Shown one piece after another: positions 35,433 through 48,980 of a stretch of 64,000 bases of DNA. The notes below the pieces were generated by a model. The model made no database searches and had not been told where the DNA came from. It saw nothing but the letters and a program-made list of their open reading frames with translations. Position numbers and translations under genes: made by a program. Location of the stretch: contig JAJEKV010000110.1 in NCBI GenBank assembly GCA_021234155.1, positions 1,456,338 through 1,520,337 of the forward strand, in the 5' to 3' direction. The DNA comes from Isoetes taiwanensis. Taxonomy: Eukaryota > Streptophyta > Lycopodiopsida > Isoetales > Isoetaceae. Positions within the stretch are counted from its first letter, which is position 1. Each line of letters starts with the position of its first letter.

Positions 35433-36707
35433 TGCCGGGATCCTTCTGGTTTGGCTGCTCTTGGCAGGATCGTATTTTCATATCCATCATTTCTTTATGC
35501 ATTCTGGTGTTTTAATCTCTTGCAGAGTGGAAAATTCGTTATTGGTTGATGGCTTCTGCATCTCGCTTACGCATGTTTAGTATTGGCATCTCGGGCATTG
35601 GATTAAACTAGGCCCTTGCTTCTTATTTTGATTTCAGTTTCTGGATGGATATGGATTTTTTGGGTATCAGCAGTATTCGACCCGTTGCAAAACTTGTTTC
35701 TCTTCACTGGATGGTTTAGCATGTTAGGCTAGAGAATTACCATCAGGTTTTCTAGTTTCTTTGAATTGTGTTCTCTTGGTTTAAACTTGGGTTGTTTGTC
35801 TTTTCTCCTCTGTTGTTTGGTTACGTTGTGCTGGGCTATGTTCTCGTCAGAGATTCAAGGCAGATACTGCAATTGTTGGGGTCCTGCAGATTGGATCTGC
35901 TGCAGTCGAGCCTCATTTCAACGTTCCTCATCCCATCTCAGGGCGGTTCTTCAAGGGCCAGGCCTGCCATACCAGGCCGACTTGGGCCCTGCTCCACCGA
36001 ACATGCTGGCCTGGGCCATGCCTGCGATCTGGTCTGGATCCGAGCCCTGCGTTGGGTCTCCAGGGAAGGTTTTTCTTTTTCTAATTGGACTCCAGCCTCT
36101 GGATGGATTGGCAGATCGCTGATCGCTGGCCCGCATGTAGAGTGTTGCATGCGACCAGCCGTTTTCGTCCTTCAGATTCCTACCTCAATTGCTAGTCCCT
36201 TACCTACTTTGTTAGTTTCCCTTGTTTTCCATTCATGATAAGTTCTCCATCGCTTAAATTAAAAAATTTTCCTCTTTTCCATAGATTTGACATGTTTTTG
36301 TTTGCAGCTTTTCTAGTCCAGCGTAGGAGCCCTATTACACAGACTTTTTGCACAGACTCTTCTTCTCGCCCATTGTCCTGCCTTACAGCTGGAAATCTGC
36401 ACAGTCAAGAACCGAATCTGGAGTGGATGGGGTCGCTGGAGCGTTCGACGGAGTGCTGATGCTGAATCGTTGCTGGTCCGCCCGTGTTGTAAGTAGATCG
36501 ACTGTGGGCAAACAGATGGCAGGTTTTTCCTAATATCTTTTTCCTGCCTTCACTCCCTAAGCCGATCTGCCTGGCCGGTTTCAATTCCGTCCAGCTCGAC
36601 CAATCTCTTTTGTCTTGCTATAGTCTGTAGATGGCTCGCCCTTTTCTCTACAGCCCTGTTTCTTCGCTGGGTTTGCTTTTTTCTTTCTCAAAATCGTTAT
36701 GCAGAAG
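35433..36707. other. No gene recognised
   Basis: Pyrimidine-rich sequence with several overlapping open frames, the longest of 156 codons at 35768-36238. None shows a known domain. 35940-36020 is GC-rich with imperfect gggcc/ggccc palindromes. Confidence 0.4.
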
Positions 36708-36765
36708 TAGCTCCTTGGGCAGGCCGTTGGCTGCCTTATTTGAAGATGCTGGTTCAAACCCTGGG
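36708..36765 (+). repeat. tRNA-like A/B box module
   Basis: TAGCTCCTTGGG at 36708-36719 resembles an A box. GGTTCAAACCC at 36751-36761 is a good B box 43 bases on. No stable cloverleaf is apparent. A SINE head is the likeliest reading. Confidence 0.35.
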
Positions 36766-36814
36766 TGTGCCCGCATTATCATTTTAATGTTACATTCTGG
36801 GTTTGCACTTTGTT

Positions 36815-37115
36815 GTAATTTCAACTTCCATCTACTTCCTAGGTTAGTGTCGACCACCACGTTTTTCTTTTCAAAATCGAATCTTTTCCATTAATTATGC
36901 CTTTACATCTGTCTAGTGTGTTAGTTCCCTTGTAAGTTGCCACGTCACTTTTGTTGTTATACACGTTCACCACTTATTTTCAACTTCCAACTACTTCCTA
37001 GGTTATTTCAACCTCCACATTTTTATTTTCACAATCAACTCTTTTCAGTTTATTAGGGCTTTACACCTTTATCGTGTGTTAGTTCCCTTGTAAGTTGCTA
37101 CACGTCACTTCTCCA
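36815..37115 (+). repeat. Tandem duplication, ~150-base unit
   Basis: Two adjacent copies share tttcaacttcca, ctacttcctaggtta, the phrase ttcacaatcaactctttt or a close variant, and tagttcccttgtaagttg followed by c and acgtcactt. They differ by scattered substitutions. Confidence 0.8.
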
Positions 37116-38413
37116 AATTCTTTGCCATCCCAATCTCCTACTCTGTGCCTTCTCCATGTCCGTGGATCGGGCTCGCTTGTCCTTTCTCCTTTTGTTCATT
37201 TACCTTAGAGCTTTCATTCATCACATATTCCTCTTTACTTATGGGGGATTTGTATTGGTATTTACTTACGTGCTTGGCATCGCATCCTTCAACTTTTGTT
37301 TATCTAATTCCTCTATTCTACTATATGCATACCCATATTCATTTCGGGTCCGCTTAGTCCATCTTGTTTCTTTCATATTTGATCTTCTATTTACACCCTA
37401 CATTTCTTAACCTTTTGCACTATGGCATTGCGTTTGTTACTCTGGCCTTTTTGTGGTCTTTTGCTCTTTGGAGCACATCTTTATTTTTATTTTTCCTTTT
37501 TCTCGTGTCTAGCTTATGTTGCCTTTTTGTCAACTTCACCACGTGACAGCATTTGGGATTTGCCAATGTTAAATTTCTAATCTTGTGGTGCTCTTTTATG
37601 CTCTCCGGTTCATTCTCATTTGTGCTTTTGAGGTTGAACACATTACTACGCAACAATTAAGGTAACTTATCTTGGCAGGTTTCTAGCTTGGCACATACGG
37701 ATAGACCTTGGGATTTTTATTGTGCAAATGTGGTTTTCACATGTTTCCTATTTGCTGCATTTGCTCCCATGTGCATTTCATTTCGTACTCCTTAGCATCA
37801 TAATTTGGGGTCATTTGTTAAGATTCATCTTGTTACATAATCAATTTGTCTAGACATGTTTCTTTCCCATTGGTTTGGAATTTCTTTAGGATAATGGTGG
37901 GTTTCACTTGATAATTAATGCGTTTTTCCATGAGGTGTATTTTGCATATGTATATTTTTTTTTGAATATGGGGCTTATTCTGGTCCTTATGGCATATTAT
38001 TCTACATCTATTGTCCTTTTCATCTCCTCGCACCTTAGGTTTTCGCCACTCTTGTTGTTTCCTTGCTATTATCCCCATTCACGTGATCTATTTTGATAGC
38101 GGTCTTCTCATTTTTAGGGAAGGTCATCTTCACTGTTGAGTTGTTTTTGTGGGCAATATTCGGAACCTTCTGCCAACTTTAGCGTATTGTTAGTTAAAAG
38201 TTTTACTTCTCCCTATGCCTCTGGGGTCTGCAATAAGGGTACCTTATCTTGGGATGTTCTGGCTTCTATCCGATGATCTATCTTCGTTTGTTTACATATT
38301 GAATTTCATGTTCCTTTCATACATTATTTGTATACGTGGTTTTATCGATAGATATCGCATTTTAGTGTTTACATGACTTTGGAATAAGTTGGCTCAATTT
38401 TGGTGGTTGTTCC
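37116..38413. other. No gene recognised
   Basis: T-rich sequence. Open frames rich in Phe, Leu and Tyr (for example 37156-37410) reflect base composition. No motif is seen. Confidence 0.4.
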
Positions 38414-39400
<987 letters not shown>

Positions 39401-39429
39401 AAGTTGCATTCTCTGTTCTTGGAATTAAA

Positions 39430-39545
39430 GTATTTTGCACTGCTTTTCCACCTCTTTTTGTTAGTTGTAGCTAAATTTCTTATATGTATATTATGTATTT
39501 GGGTTTGGACTTATACTTGGATTTGAATATTTTGTATATCTGACT
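39430..39545 (+). repeat. Partial third copy of family X 3' region
   Basis: The stretch ttgtagctaaatttcttata followed by tgtatattatgtatttggg matches the post-(CT)n part of copies A and B, starting about 240 bases after that of copy A. Confidence 0.75.
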
Positions 39546-39983
39546 TACACATTGCCCTACGTTTCTTCTTTGTCTTATTGTCTATGTGTTCCAACATATG
39601 CGGACTTGATCCGTGATCCGTGATCGGATAAGAAAAACCTCCACGGACATCGTCCGTGGATTTGCATTCATATAAGAACTTCCTAGACACATCCATGGAG
39701 GGTGCTTTCGTTTTGTCGCATTCTAGTTGTCTTGGGGAATTCCTTTCTAGCTTGGTTGTTGAGATCTTTTTTCACCAGAATTGTGCTATCATTGTGCATT
39801 GTGCATTATGCTATCCTTATGCATCATTTGTCGGGGCATACATTTCTAGCTAGCCGTTGAGCCGCGTATTGGGATATCATCGTGCATTGTGCTATTATTA
39901 TTTATCATATTTGCTATTTAAGCTATGTTTAGATGTGCCAAATATTGCATTTTTGCAATTTTGTGACATGAGTTTCTCTTGGA

Positions 39984-40778
<795 letters not shown>

Positions 40779-41110
40779 CGCTTCGCCAAAATACAGATCT
40801 CTCGTCGCATCGACTCCTTCGATTATCGTATTTTTGGGAGGAGAGGAGAAAACCATCTCTCGAGCTCTAACAAATGCCGTTAGGCCCTCAAATTTTGGTT
40901 TCCCCACGGGAGAACTACTCCATCGAATCATTAGGTGGGTCAAGTTTTTGTGGGATAATTCCCTCCAATTTTGAATCGGCCTCCAAAATATGGGATATTT
41001 CTTCCCCTTCCTGCTGGTAGGTAAGCTTTGTGGGATAATTCTTTTGCTTTGTGTTCTTTGTGCGGGGTTCCATTTCCCGGTAGTTCTATCATGGATCCAC
41101 GATTCTTGGA

Positions 41111-42380
41111 ATGATTGCCATGCTATTGCGTGCTCTGACAATCGGAATCGCATTCCAAAGGTTATGTTTGCAGCTTCTGGAATTAAACGAGCTTGAAGAC
41201 CCAATGAATCTGTTCGATGACGATGCTTTGCCAGAAAATGATAGTATGTTCTTTTCATCGGTTGCCTCATCTTTGATGTTAATTTGGATCATGCCGGTTA
41301 GAAGGCCACCTAGAAGATTTTGGATTGCTCCAAGGCAAATGACCCAATGGGATAATATAGATAATCACGCATGGAATTGTATAGCTTCTTTTGAAGATGA
41401 TATGTGGCATCAATTTTACAGAATGAAGAGGGCCAGCTTTGAGAGACTTGTCGGGCTCGTTGTCCCCTATTTGATTAGGCCAGGGGTTAAGGTTAGTGCT
41501 CCAGTTGATCCCGGGTGAAAGTCGTAGCCATGGTTCTTTACTTTCCGCACACGGTGATATGCCTTTGCATGTGGGTCGAGATTCTATGTTGGAAAAGCTA
41601 CAGTCACGTAAATATACTAAAAAATCACACTAGTGTTGGCCTCCAAGACAATGCTTTACAAAAGGTTTGTAGCCATGCCTTCCGGAGCCGGTCGACTCAA
41701 TGTATAAAAGAATTTCATGATGCAAATGTGATTGCCAAATGTGTATGGTGTCATTGATGGATCCCATATTTTTCTATGGAGGAAACCCAAGAAGAGTGAC
41801 AAAGGTGATGACTACTACAAATGACACAAAAAGGCACTCATGTATGTTCAACCGGTATTGTCACACACAAAGCGGGCTTTTCATAAATGTATGTGTGACT
41901 AGAACTGGATCACCCATGACTCAAATCGGTTCAAGAAGAGTTCCATATATAGCAAAATTGCATCCAAACTAATATTGAACGAACCAGTTGTAACCTTGAG
42001 TGGCGTAAAATTGAAGAAAGGTCAACCCACCAAGACCAAATCCAGTTAACATTCCTCCACTTTTTGCTTGGTGTGATTCCGCCTTCTATCTTTGCCGGGC
42101 CCTTCCTCTTGAAAGTCTTTCCACGTAATCATGGACCTTATGGGCGTTTAATAAACGGATTTGCGTGGGTAGGGTTTGTGTGGAAAATGGGTTCGGGATA
42201 GTGAAGGAGAAATTTAGAATTCTAAAACATCTACCAAAGGCATGTTGGCAAGGCTTCCAAAATAATACATCTTTGCTTGTGTGCTTTGGAATTTTTGTAT
42301 TATGGAAGACGAGGGGATGGGGTATCTTGCCTTTGGAAGAAGAGCCCGATCCAGTTTATTACTATGAGATCAAGCTATGA
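41111..42380 (+). pseudogene. PIF/Harbinger DDE_4 transposase (frameshifted)
   Basis: The N-terminal block at 41111-41518 contains WHQFYRMKRASFERLVGLVV, the helix region before the catalytic core. A stop at 41517 is followed by KVVAMVLYF. At 41741-41830 the frame reads GVIDGSHIFLWRKPKKSDKG, which includes the first catalytic Asp. At about 42075 CDSAFYLCRALPL gives the second Asp. At 42165-42380 RVCVENGFGIVKEKFRILKHL supplies the catalytic Glu. The protein ends at 42380 with EEEPDPVYYYEIKL. All three DDE residues exist, but at least three frame breaks separate them, so the copy is not active unless some breaks are sequencing errors or introns. Confidence 0.85.
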
Positions 42381-43015
42381 AACGTAAGTTTAAAGAAACA
42401 AGGAGATCAGATGAGGCATGTGTTGTTTGAAAATTTGGATGGGCATGTGCTGTTGTAAAAGTTGATGGTTCTGTCAACTACTTTTTTCTGAAAATTTGTT
42501 CTTTCCTTCTTGACAGCAAAGATTATTGATTACATGTTCCTGGACTGGTATTAAGCCATGATCAATAAATTCAAGATTCTGCTAGAATAATATAATGTTG
42601 CAACACAGATTTTATTCAATGTAAAACTGCAATACAAAAAAATTTGGCCACATAATTTGGCCCGTCTTTTACAACTTGAAATTTCTGAGGTAAAACCAAC
42701 TAAAAAGTACAACCAGATACGTATGTAGTGCTCATCATTCTGTGCTCTGCAGTAACAGCCAAAATCACAAAGTGAATATCAAAGATATAAACAGCCGAGA
42801 CAACAAAGTGACACATTTTACGAAAATAAAAACATTTTGTATTTCTGATAGCATTTTACATCATTGAGAAAACAGGAGATAGCTGATAGCTGATAGCTGA
42901 AGGGATTCACAGGACATTGTGCATGCAAAAAAATTTTGGCCTTACAAAAGACACAACAGGGAATTAAAAACAAAACAAAACAAAAAACTCCAGAGGCAAG
43001 GAGATCTGCTATTCC
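42381..43015. other. Spacer between convergent Harbinger genes
   Basis: AT-rich and noncoding, with a short (gatagct)3 run at 42881-42899. It presumably holds the 3' ends and polyadenylation signals of the genes on either side. Confidence 0.5.
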
Positions 43016-43576
43016 TCAAGAGCACACTTCACATGGCTGGCTGATAGTCTTCACTTCGTGTAAAGTCCACTTCCCTGCATGTTGGATGTAAACGGTCTCC
43101 ACATGAGCTTTCTGTTTTAGAGGAGCACCCTCAGCCCAAGACAATACCTCGGGTTCAATTAGCACACCCATGTCAAAAAACTTCATCACTGCTCGCTGTG
43201 ATAGAGAACAGTGGATGATATTGTGAGGCACGACTTCCACATCCTCGACTTCGGGTTCTGCCGCTGGTGAGGAGTCCTGAACCTCATCTGCATGAAAGGA
43301 TGGAAGAGGAGGGGACGAAAAGGATTGTTGAGGGGGATCTGGCACGGGAGAAGAAGGGGCAGAAAACAAAGATGTAGAAGAAGATTCTTGAACCGGAGCC
43401 TCAGCAGAGGTTTCTGGCCAAGAGTCGTGATCGGAGTAATAGTTCTCCGAATCCGAAGTCTCGTGGGAGACTTCGGATGAATCGACAGGGCCAGAGTACT
43501 CCTCCCTTGAGTACTCGGAAGAAGAAGAAGAAGAAGAACTGGAAGAGGAAGGAGAGCGTGGTCGCTTGGGCGCCAT
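43016..43576 (-). CDS. Ser-rich acidic 186-residue protein, function unknown
   Basis: This is an intact frame from ATG at 43576 to a stop at 43016. Residues 1-20 are MAPKRPRSP followed by a Ser run. Residues 20-110 are rich in Ser, Glu, Asp and Pro (disordered). The C-terminal 75 residues are more ordered, with SQRAVMKFFDMGVLIEPEVL, AGKWTLHEVKTI and a CEVC end. I do not recognise a family. It lies in the same orientation as the Myb-like gene just upstream of it. It may be an extra transposon gene, a captured host fragment, or a C-terminal exon set of the Myb gene. The intact frame in such decayed surroundings is notable. Confidence 0.5.
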   Translation of the reverse strand: MAPKRPRSPSSSSSSSSSSSEYSREEYSGPVDSSEVSHETSDSENYYSDHDSWPETSAEAPVQESSSTSLFSAPSSPVPDPPQQSFSSPPLPSFHADEVQDSSPAAEPEVEDVEVVPHNIIHCSLSQRAVMKFFDMGVLIEPEVLSWAEGAPLKQKAHVETVYIQHAGKWTLHEVKTISQPCEVCS

Positions 43577-43778
43577 AGGAGCGTGAATTCTTGAAGGTGG
43601 AGGGGATCTTTAAATTGGGGAACTTGATAAGACTGCCATTTAATGCTCTATGCTACGAAATCTATATGCCTACATGAACATACCAATCATTGAATAATAA
43701 GACAGTTAACCAATTTGAGACAGTTCGAAAAGAAACAGAAAGTGAAGTATAACAGAATGTATGAAAGTGAACATACCT

Positions 43779-45005
43779 TTATTCTTTGTTTTTTGCTGCC
43801 AATTTGGCAATTTCGAGAAGTGTGTCCTTTGTCATCTGACATATGCTTTGGGTCATTGCTGCCATAGATTCAGCAATCTTCAAAGAATTGGCAGATCTAA
43901 TTGTCTCCAATTCTCTAACCAATTCCATCTTCTTTGCAGATTCTTCCTTCATGAAATCCAGTTTTTTCACCTCTGTGTCTCCAAAGGTGCTTGCCATTTG
44001 TGAGATTCCAACAGCAATATCTTCATCAATTTGCAATCTGGACTTCTTTCTGCCTGTTGGTTTTCCACAAACTCCAGGTTGATTGCATGCTGCAGATCTT
44101 GGGGAGGAGGAATCTGTGTTGTTTCCTGTGGGAGTTCGATTGCTTGGCATTTCATGAACCCTTGGGCTAGCTGTATTGTCCATGTTGACATTGACATTAG
44201 GAATCTCTTCATTACTCTCAAAAGGGTCATCAAAAGCAGCATCAGAACCAACTGTCTCAAAGAAACTGTCAGAAAAATTAGTGTGCAAATCAGCAGCCTC
44301 AAAGGCTTCATTCCCAAATTCCCCTTCATCACCAGCCCCTGGAATGGGGTTATCAGAAGTCACTCCATATTTGACTTCTTCCATTCTGTCAAACCATTGC
44401 CAACTTGAAGGTTCTGAACCAGTTTGAGCACAAGCCTCCTTCTCATCCTTGAACTTTGCCTGCAGCTTATCCCATTTGTTCTTCAATTGCCTGACTTCCA
44501 CCAATCCATCTACAATTGGTTGCAATTTCACATTGTGAATTAGAAAGATTCAGACTTCGGGTGATGCTCTCCAATTGGTTGCAATTCTCTCCATTGTGAA
44601 TTAGAAAGATTCAGACTGCCATTAGTAACCGGGCCATTTCATTCAAAGAGATCGTGAAAGTGGAAACACCCCTCGATCCGTCCATTGAACTGGAGCCTTC
44701 CTATTCTTTGTGTCTATTTGTTTTGGATTTTCTTTGTCAAGAACAACAATAGCCATTGAATTATCGGGCTGATGAGAATCACTCACATTACTGGGAGGTG
44801 CTTGAATTTCGCTGAGAACTCGTTTGCATCTCTTCTCCTTTGGTGGAGGAGCAATATCAATAGGCTCGGAATTTGATTCTAAGCTCACATTCATTGAAAT
44901 TTGGCCTGTCATCTTCCGCGTCTTCCTAGGAGCCATTTTTTCAATTCGAGGAGGCACAAAAGGTTTGCTGCTTGAAGGCAGAGCAGATCTGGTTGCCTTT
45001 GACAT
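43779..45005 (-). pseudogene. Harbinger Myb/trihelix-like DNA-binding protein
   Basis: The first block, 45005-44643, starts MSKATRSALPSSSKPFVPPR, is basic, and ends RKAPVQWTDRGVF, the opening of a Myb/SANT-like domain. The second block, 44531-43779, continues that domain (RQLKNKWDKLQAKFKDEKE, SSWQWFDRMEEV). An acidic linker follows, then a basic patch (GRKKSRLQ) and a C-terminal helix (MTKDTLLEIAKLAAKNKE). In PIF/Harbinger elements this second protein binds the terminal repeats and helps carry the transposase into the nucleus. Between the blocks, 44513-44560 and 44569-44617 are a tandem duplication that breaks the frame inside the domain. Confidence 0.75.
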
Positions 45006-45453
45006 CTGATTCTATAGAAAAGAAACTAATCAAACAAGAAACAATACCAGCCGGACTAGAATTCGACAAGAGAACAATGTAAGATTGATTTAACTTGAAT
45101 TTACAAGGATCGAATGGCCTGAGAAATACCTGTAGACCGAAAATCAATAGCGCTGATGGAAGAATTTGGGGGGAATTCAAGGAATTGCGCGGTGTTGAAG
45201 ACCAAGAAACAGGGGAAAATGGCGCCCCGGAATTTCGATGCGGGAAACTTTTCGGTCATCAAATTCAGGCGTCATAATTTTAGGAGGTTGTTTGGTTAGT
45301 GGATAATGGAAACGCCCCTAACGGCTGTTAGGGGCAAAACATCTCTCGAGATGAGAGTTAACTTTTCCCACTCTCACCCTTCTCTCGTCATCTCCCATCT
45401 CTCGTATTCTCTCGTATTCTCTCTCGTCATCTCTAAGTCAGCATGTGGCCAAC

Positions 45454-45456
<3 letters not shown>
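45006..45456. other. Right end region of Harbinger insert
   Basis: It contains the upstream sequence of the Myb-like gene, then ggataatggaaacgccccta and the inverted GCCGTTAGG motif. After that comes ctctcgt-rich DNA that leads to the split microsatellite. Confidence 0.5.
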
Positions 45457-45530
<74 letters not shown>

Positions 45531-45720
45531 GTTAGTCCCCTTAAATTTTAAGGTCCTTTTACATCCCATTAAAGTGTTTTGTCCTTTGTGGCTAAATTTC
45601 TTATATGTATATTATGTATTTGGTTTTGGACCTATCCTTGGATTTGCATATTTGGGCTTGCGTTTAAGATTTTTTCTTTTTTGGCATGATCATCCGGGAG
45701 CCTGTGTGCTTGCACATTGG
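45457..45720 (+). repeat. Repeat family X, copy B, right part with (CT)n
   Basis: 45457-45527 is CT dinucleotide. The rest matches 39138-39350 of copy A: tcccattaaagt, ggctaaatttcttatatg, ttggttttggacctat and ttggcatgatcatcc. Confidence 0.85.
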
Positions 45721-46016
45721 TGATGGGTGATGTTGTTAGGTGTACCATTTTTATGGATTTGGGAGATTCTTTGTTTTCGTTAGCTCCACTTTGTCTTATT
45801 CGCAGTGGGCTTATCTTTCCGTGAATAGTTTTGCTTACAATATGTACCATTTCATCCTCATTGTGTTTTCATTTCCTTTAGCATGTATATTCCCTCGTTG
45901 GCTTTCTAGTGACAGGTTCTTCTTCTCACTCTCGTTATGTGCTTCGCGATCCGACTCAACACTTGGAGGTGTCGCGGCGGCTGGGCTTATAGTGGAGGAA
46001 GTCCTTTGGTAGTCGG
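45721..46016. other. No gene recognised
   Basis: T-rich sequence between two repeat blocks. No motif is seen. Confidence 0.4.
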
Positions 46017-46975
46017 CCGGTTTTGTGTCTCTCGCGAGTCCTTTCCCAGAATCCCATCGATCCGAGCCATCGGATCGCCATTCTGGGAAAGGATGAGCGC
46101 CTATATTAGGCCATTGTCGTTTTCCGCCGGGTTATCGGCGTCTTCTCACAGCAACATTCTTCGTTCTCGTAGCTTCCCCCCCTTCCCCCCCCTGCTGCGT
46201 GGGCGTATACCTCTTTTTCATTTATATATATTTTTTTATTTGTTCATGCACTTTTGTGTTCTCCACTTGTGGGTGTGGCTTTTCCATGTTGTTGTTTCCT
46301 TCGCATTCTACTATGTTATTCTCCACCTGTGGGTGATGCTATTTTTTCCACCTTGAGGGTGAGGCATATTTTGATATGGTGATTTTCCACCCGCTGGGTG
46401 CTGCTTTTTCCACCCTAGGGGTGATGCTATCTTTTCCTGTTGTGTTCTTTTTCTACCTATTTTTATTTCTCATCTCTTCGGTCCTTTGTTGATTCAGTTC
46501 TTTATGGCTATGCTTGTTTTGTGATTCTAACCGTTACGGGTGTTTTTGGGAGTTCTTTGGTCTTGCAGGTTTTCTTATATTCCACCAGTTCCTGGGGACC
46601 TGCCGCGTTTCTGTTCGTCCTCCTCTTCGTTACCTTCAGAGTTTTCACCATTGTCTGGGGTCGTGCTCTATGTTCGCCTTCGCTCTCGTCCGTTTTCTCT
46701 CTGTTCTCCAGGCAACACATTCGAGGTTGGTGGCGACCATTTCTCATTAGGGTTTTCCTCGAAAACCCGAAAGGGTGGGGTTTTTTATCCCGATGAGAAG
46801 TTGTCGCCATTGCCCTCCTATATTGCCTTGGCATATTTTCTTATGGGGTAGTCTGATATTGTTCCTATGGTCGGCTACCCCTCTCTCTTCCAAACATTGT
46901 ATGCTGCTGCTGTGATGAATGACAAGCCTATCTATCTGCCGGTTTTGTGTCTCTCGCGAGTCCTTTCCCAGAATG
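46017..46975 (+). mobile_element. Repeat block flanked by ~36-base direct repeats
   Basis: A direct repeat that includes GGTTTTGTGTCTCTCGCGAG and ends CCCAGAAT lies at 46017-46052 and 46940-46975. Between them lie the dispersed repeat (46052-46193), several ccacc...gggtg mini-hairpins (46319-46432), and a stretch near 46748-46795 (ttttcctcgaaaacccgaaa, then gggtgggg) that resembles the LINE 3' region. It could be a small nonautonomous retroelement or a duplication product. Confidence 0.45.
46038..46095. repeat. Long nested palindrome
   Basis: The outer arms TCCTTTCCCAGAAT and ATTCTGGGAAAGGA are perfect inverse copies. Between them sit inner arms CGATCCGA and TCGGATCG around gcca. The outer arm is absent to the left of the related sequence at 35038. 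Confidence 0.85.
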
Positions 46976-48364
46976 AATGCTTTTATAACAGATTGCTCTT
47001 GGCATTCTGTCTCAAATTGGGACCCTTTTTGTAAGCCCAAAAATGAATACAAAGACAAATTATTATTCTGAGCATTTGAATGAACATTTTCTATATCTGC
47101 GGCCCATTCCAGATCCTACCTTGGGTTTGAAGGCTTAAGCTTGGCATGTCCATAAGATGCTACTTGCAGCAAAACAATAGTTTAGCTGTTTATAGGGGCA
47201 TGCATCACAGTGACATTTGACAAACATAATCGTTCTTCAACTCTAATGGTTTTACAAAAAATTCAAAAAGCCATCGAGTCATTTGTTCATAATTGTTGAC
47301 TTAAATGGCTATATGTTGACATGACAAAGATCCCTTGCATTGCAAACATTGGGCTTTAATAAAACCAAATTTGAACAATGGATGATAGATTAACATCACA
47401 TTGTGCTATATGCAACAATAACGAGTATCACATGATTTAGCCTTATTTATTCCTTATTTGCAATTTCATCATGTCTTGCCTGTGTATTATTTTGGTGTGG
47501 TTGCCCCATGAATACAACTTAATACTTCTACGGTACACCTTACACTAAAGTGGTTTCATTTAAATGAAAATTGAGTTTAACAATTATAATATCTAGATGA
47601 ACACAAACTACAAACAATAAAAAATGTAGTATAGTGGGGTCTTACGTTTACAAAAATGTAGTATAGTACAGGGCCACGCTCCTCCACTTCAACTACAATA
47701 ACGTTGATCATGAGTTATGCCTTTGCCTATTGCATGTTGCCTTGAGGATTAGAGTCCAATGCTGTGGTCTCAGTGGACGATAAAAAAACTATTCTACTTT
47801 GTAGATATACACCTCAGGCCATTAGAAAAACTCAATACAATAAAAATGCTTTATAGACACTATAGTACTGCATTTTCCATGTTATGGATTTATATGGTTA
47901 TAAGTCCACAACTTGATTTTATGCTCACAATTTTATGCCCTTCGTATTTTATGCCCACAATTTTATGCCCTTCGTAATTGTTAGTACAAATGTAAACCTC
48001 CCTTACCTCACCTCCTATCAACAAAAACACGAAATAAATGCTTCTGTTGATATCTAAATGCTTCTTCTTCCATATGCTGAAGGGTTGGAATTTGCCAGCC
48101 CAATGTGGATCATCTTTGTGGATTGCTCCTTCCATTCCTCTCACATATAGCTAGGCATTGTACATATGGCTACATGCGTAAAAATTGTTGTTATGCGCAT
48201 CAATGTGCAACTATATATTTCTATAATGACAATTTGGTTTAAGATGTAGATCACAAAGATAGTTCTGCTTTGTTGCTTTAACATTACACCATAAATTTGC
48301 AAAGGTTCCTGAAGCCCAACAACACCTGACCATAAAATCATCTTCGTAAAAGTTACCATAAATA
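46976..48364. other. AT-rich sequence, likely body of a nonautonomous Helitron
   Basis: No coding domain is seen. 47762-47790 (gtggtctcagtggacgataa) is a trace of the LINE 3' end. 47917-47976 is a tandem copy of cacaattttatgcccttcgt with flanking ttttatgcc. The 5' terminus of the Helitron that ends at 48429 was not found. Confidence 0.4.
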
Positions 48365-48429
48365 AAACAATGAAAAACCACCTCTTCAAATTGCTACTAA
48401 AGCCCGGCAACGCCGGGCACCATAACTAG
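48365..48429 (+). mobile_element. Helitron 3' terminus
   Basis: GCCCGGCAACGCCGGGC (48402-48418) makes a 7-base-pair hairpin with a 3-base loop, followed by ACCATAA and CTAG at 48426-48429, then T. A GC hairpin about 10 bases before CTRR is the known Helitron ending. No Rep/helicase gene is present in the window, so the element would be nonautonomous. Confidence 0.75.
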
Positions 48430-48571
48430 TATACATTATAATACAAGAAATTTATCGTGGGGGCCAAGGCCGCCGCGGACATTTCTCTTTCCGACTTCTT
48501 TGTGTAGACATTTTGCTTGTAGATAGAAGAGTATTTTTTGGTTACAAACATGATGAGATTGATTGCAATTA

Positions 48572-48720
48572 TACATGTCATAGGCATTTTTGGATGTTTT
48601 TCTAGTTATAAATATGGAAAGGGGTCAAATTTGCCTATCAGAAACACGTATAGTAGGGGTTTTTCGGCTACCCTATGCATGCAGGTGGCATATCCCATAT
48701 AAAGAAGGTGGATCCCCTGG
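48572..48720 (-). mobile_element. MITE copy 4, partial
   Basis: It matches the last ~145 bases of copy 3, with agttataaatatggaaaggg, gaaacacgtatagtaggggt and catataaagaaggtggatcc. The other half is missing, and no target duplication is seen. Confidence 0.75.
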
Positions 48721-48980
48721 ATTCATAGTACATATTGTAGCTCATAAAAATACAAAAATAGTACATTCCATCGAAGGTGAGATAGGGTAGCACTCATGTC
48801 TTCTATTACACCTTGCCAGGGTGCTACATAGATAGAAAGTCAACATGAATTCATTCATCTCTATGAAATTGTCTTATGATGATAATATAATAGTGAAGAT
48901 TGTCTGCTCGTCTTGTAGCCATTGCAATGCAAACTATTCAAATACACCTGCTCAACCCTTTGAAAAAACGCTAACTAATT

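Noticed and set aside
35768-36238. 156-codon frame and overlapping partners
   Set aside because: Three frames are open at once with no domain, splice sites or homologous repeat. Composition is the likely cause.
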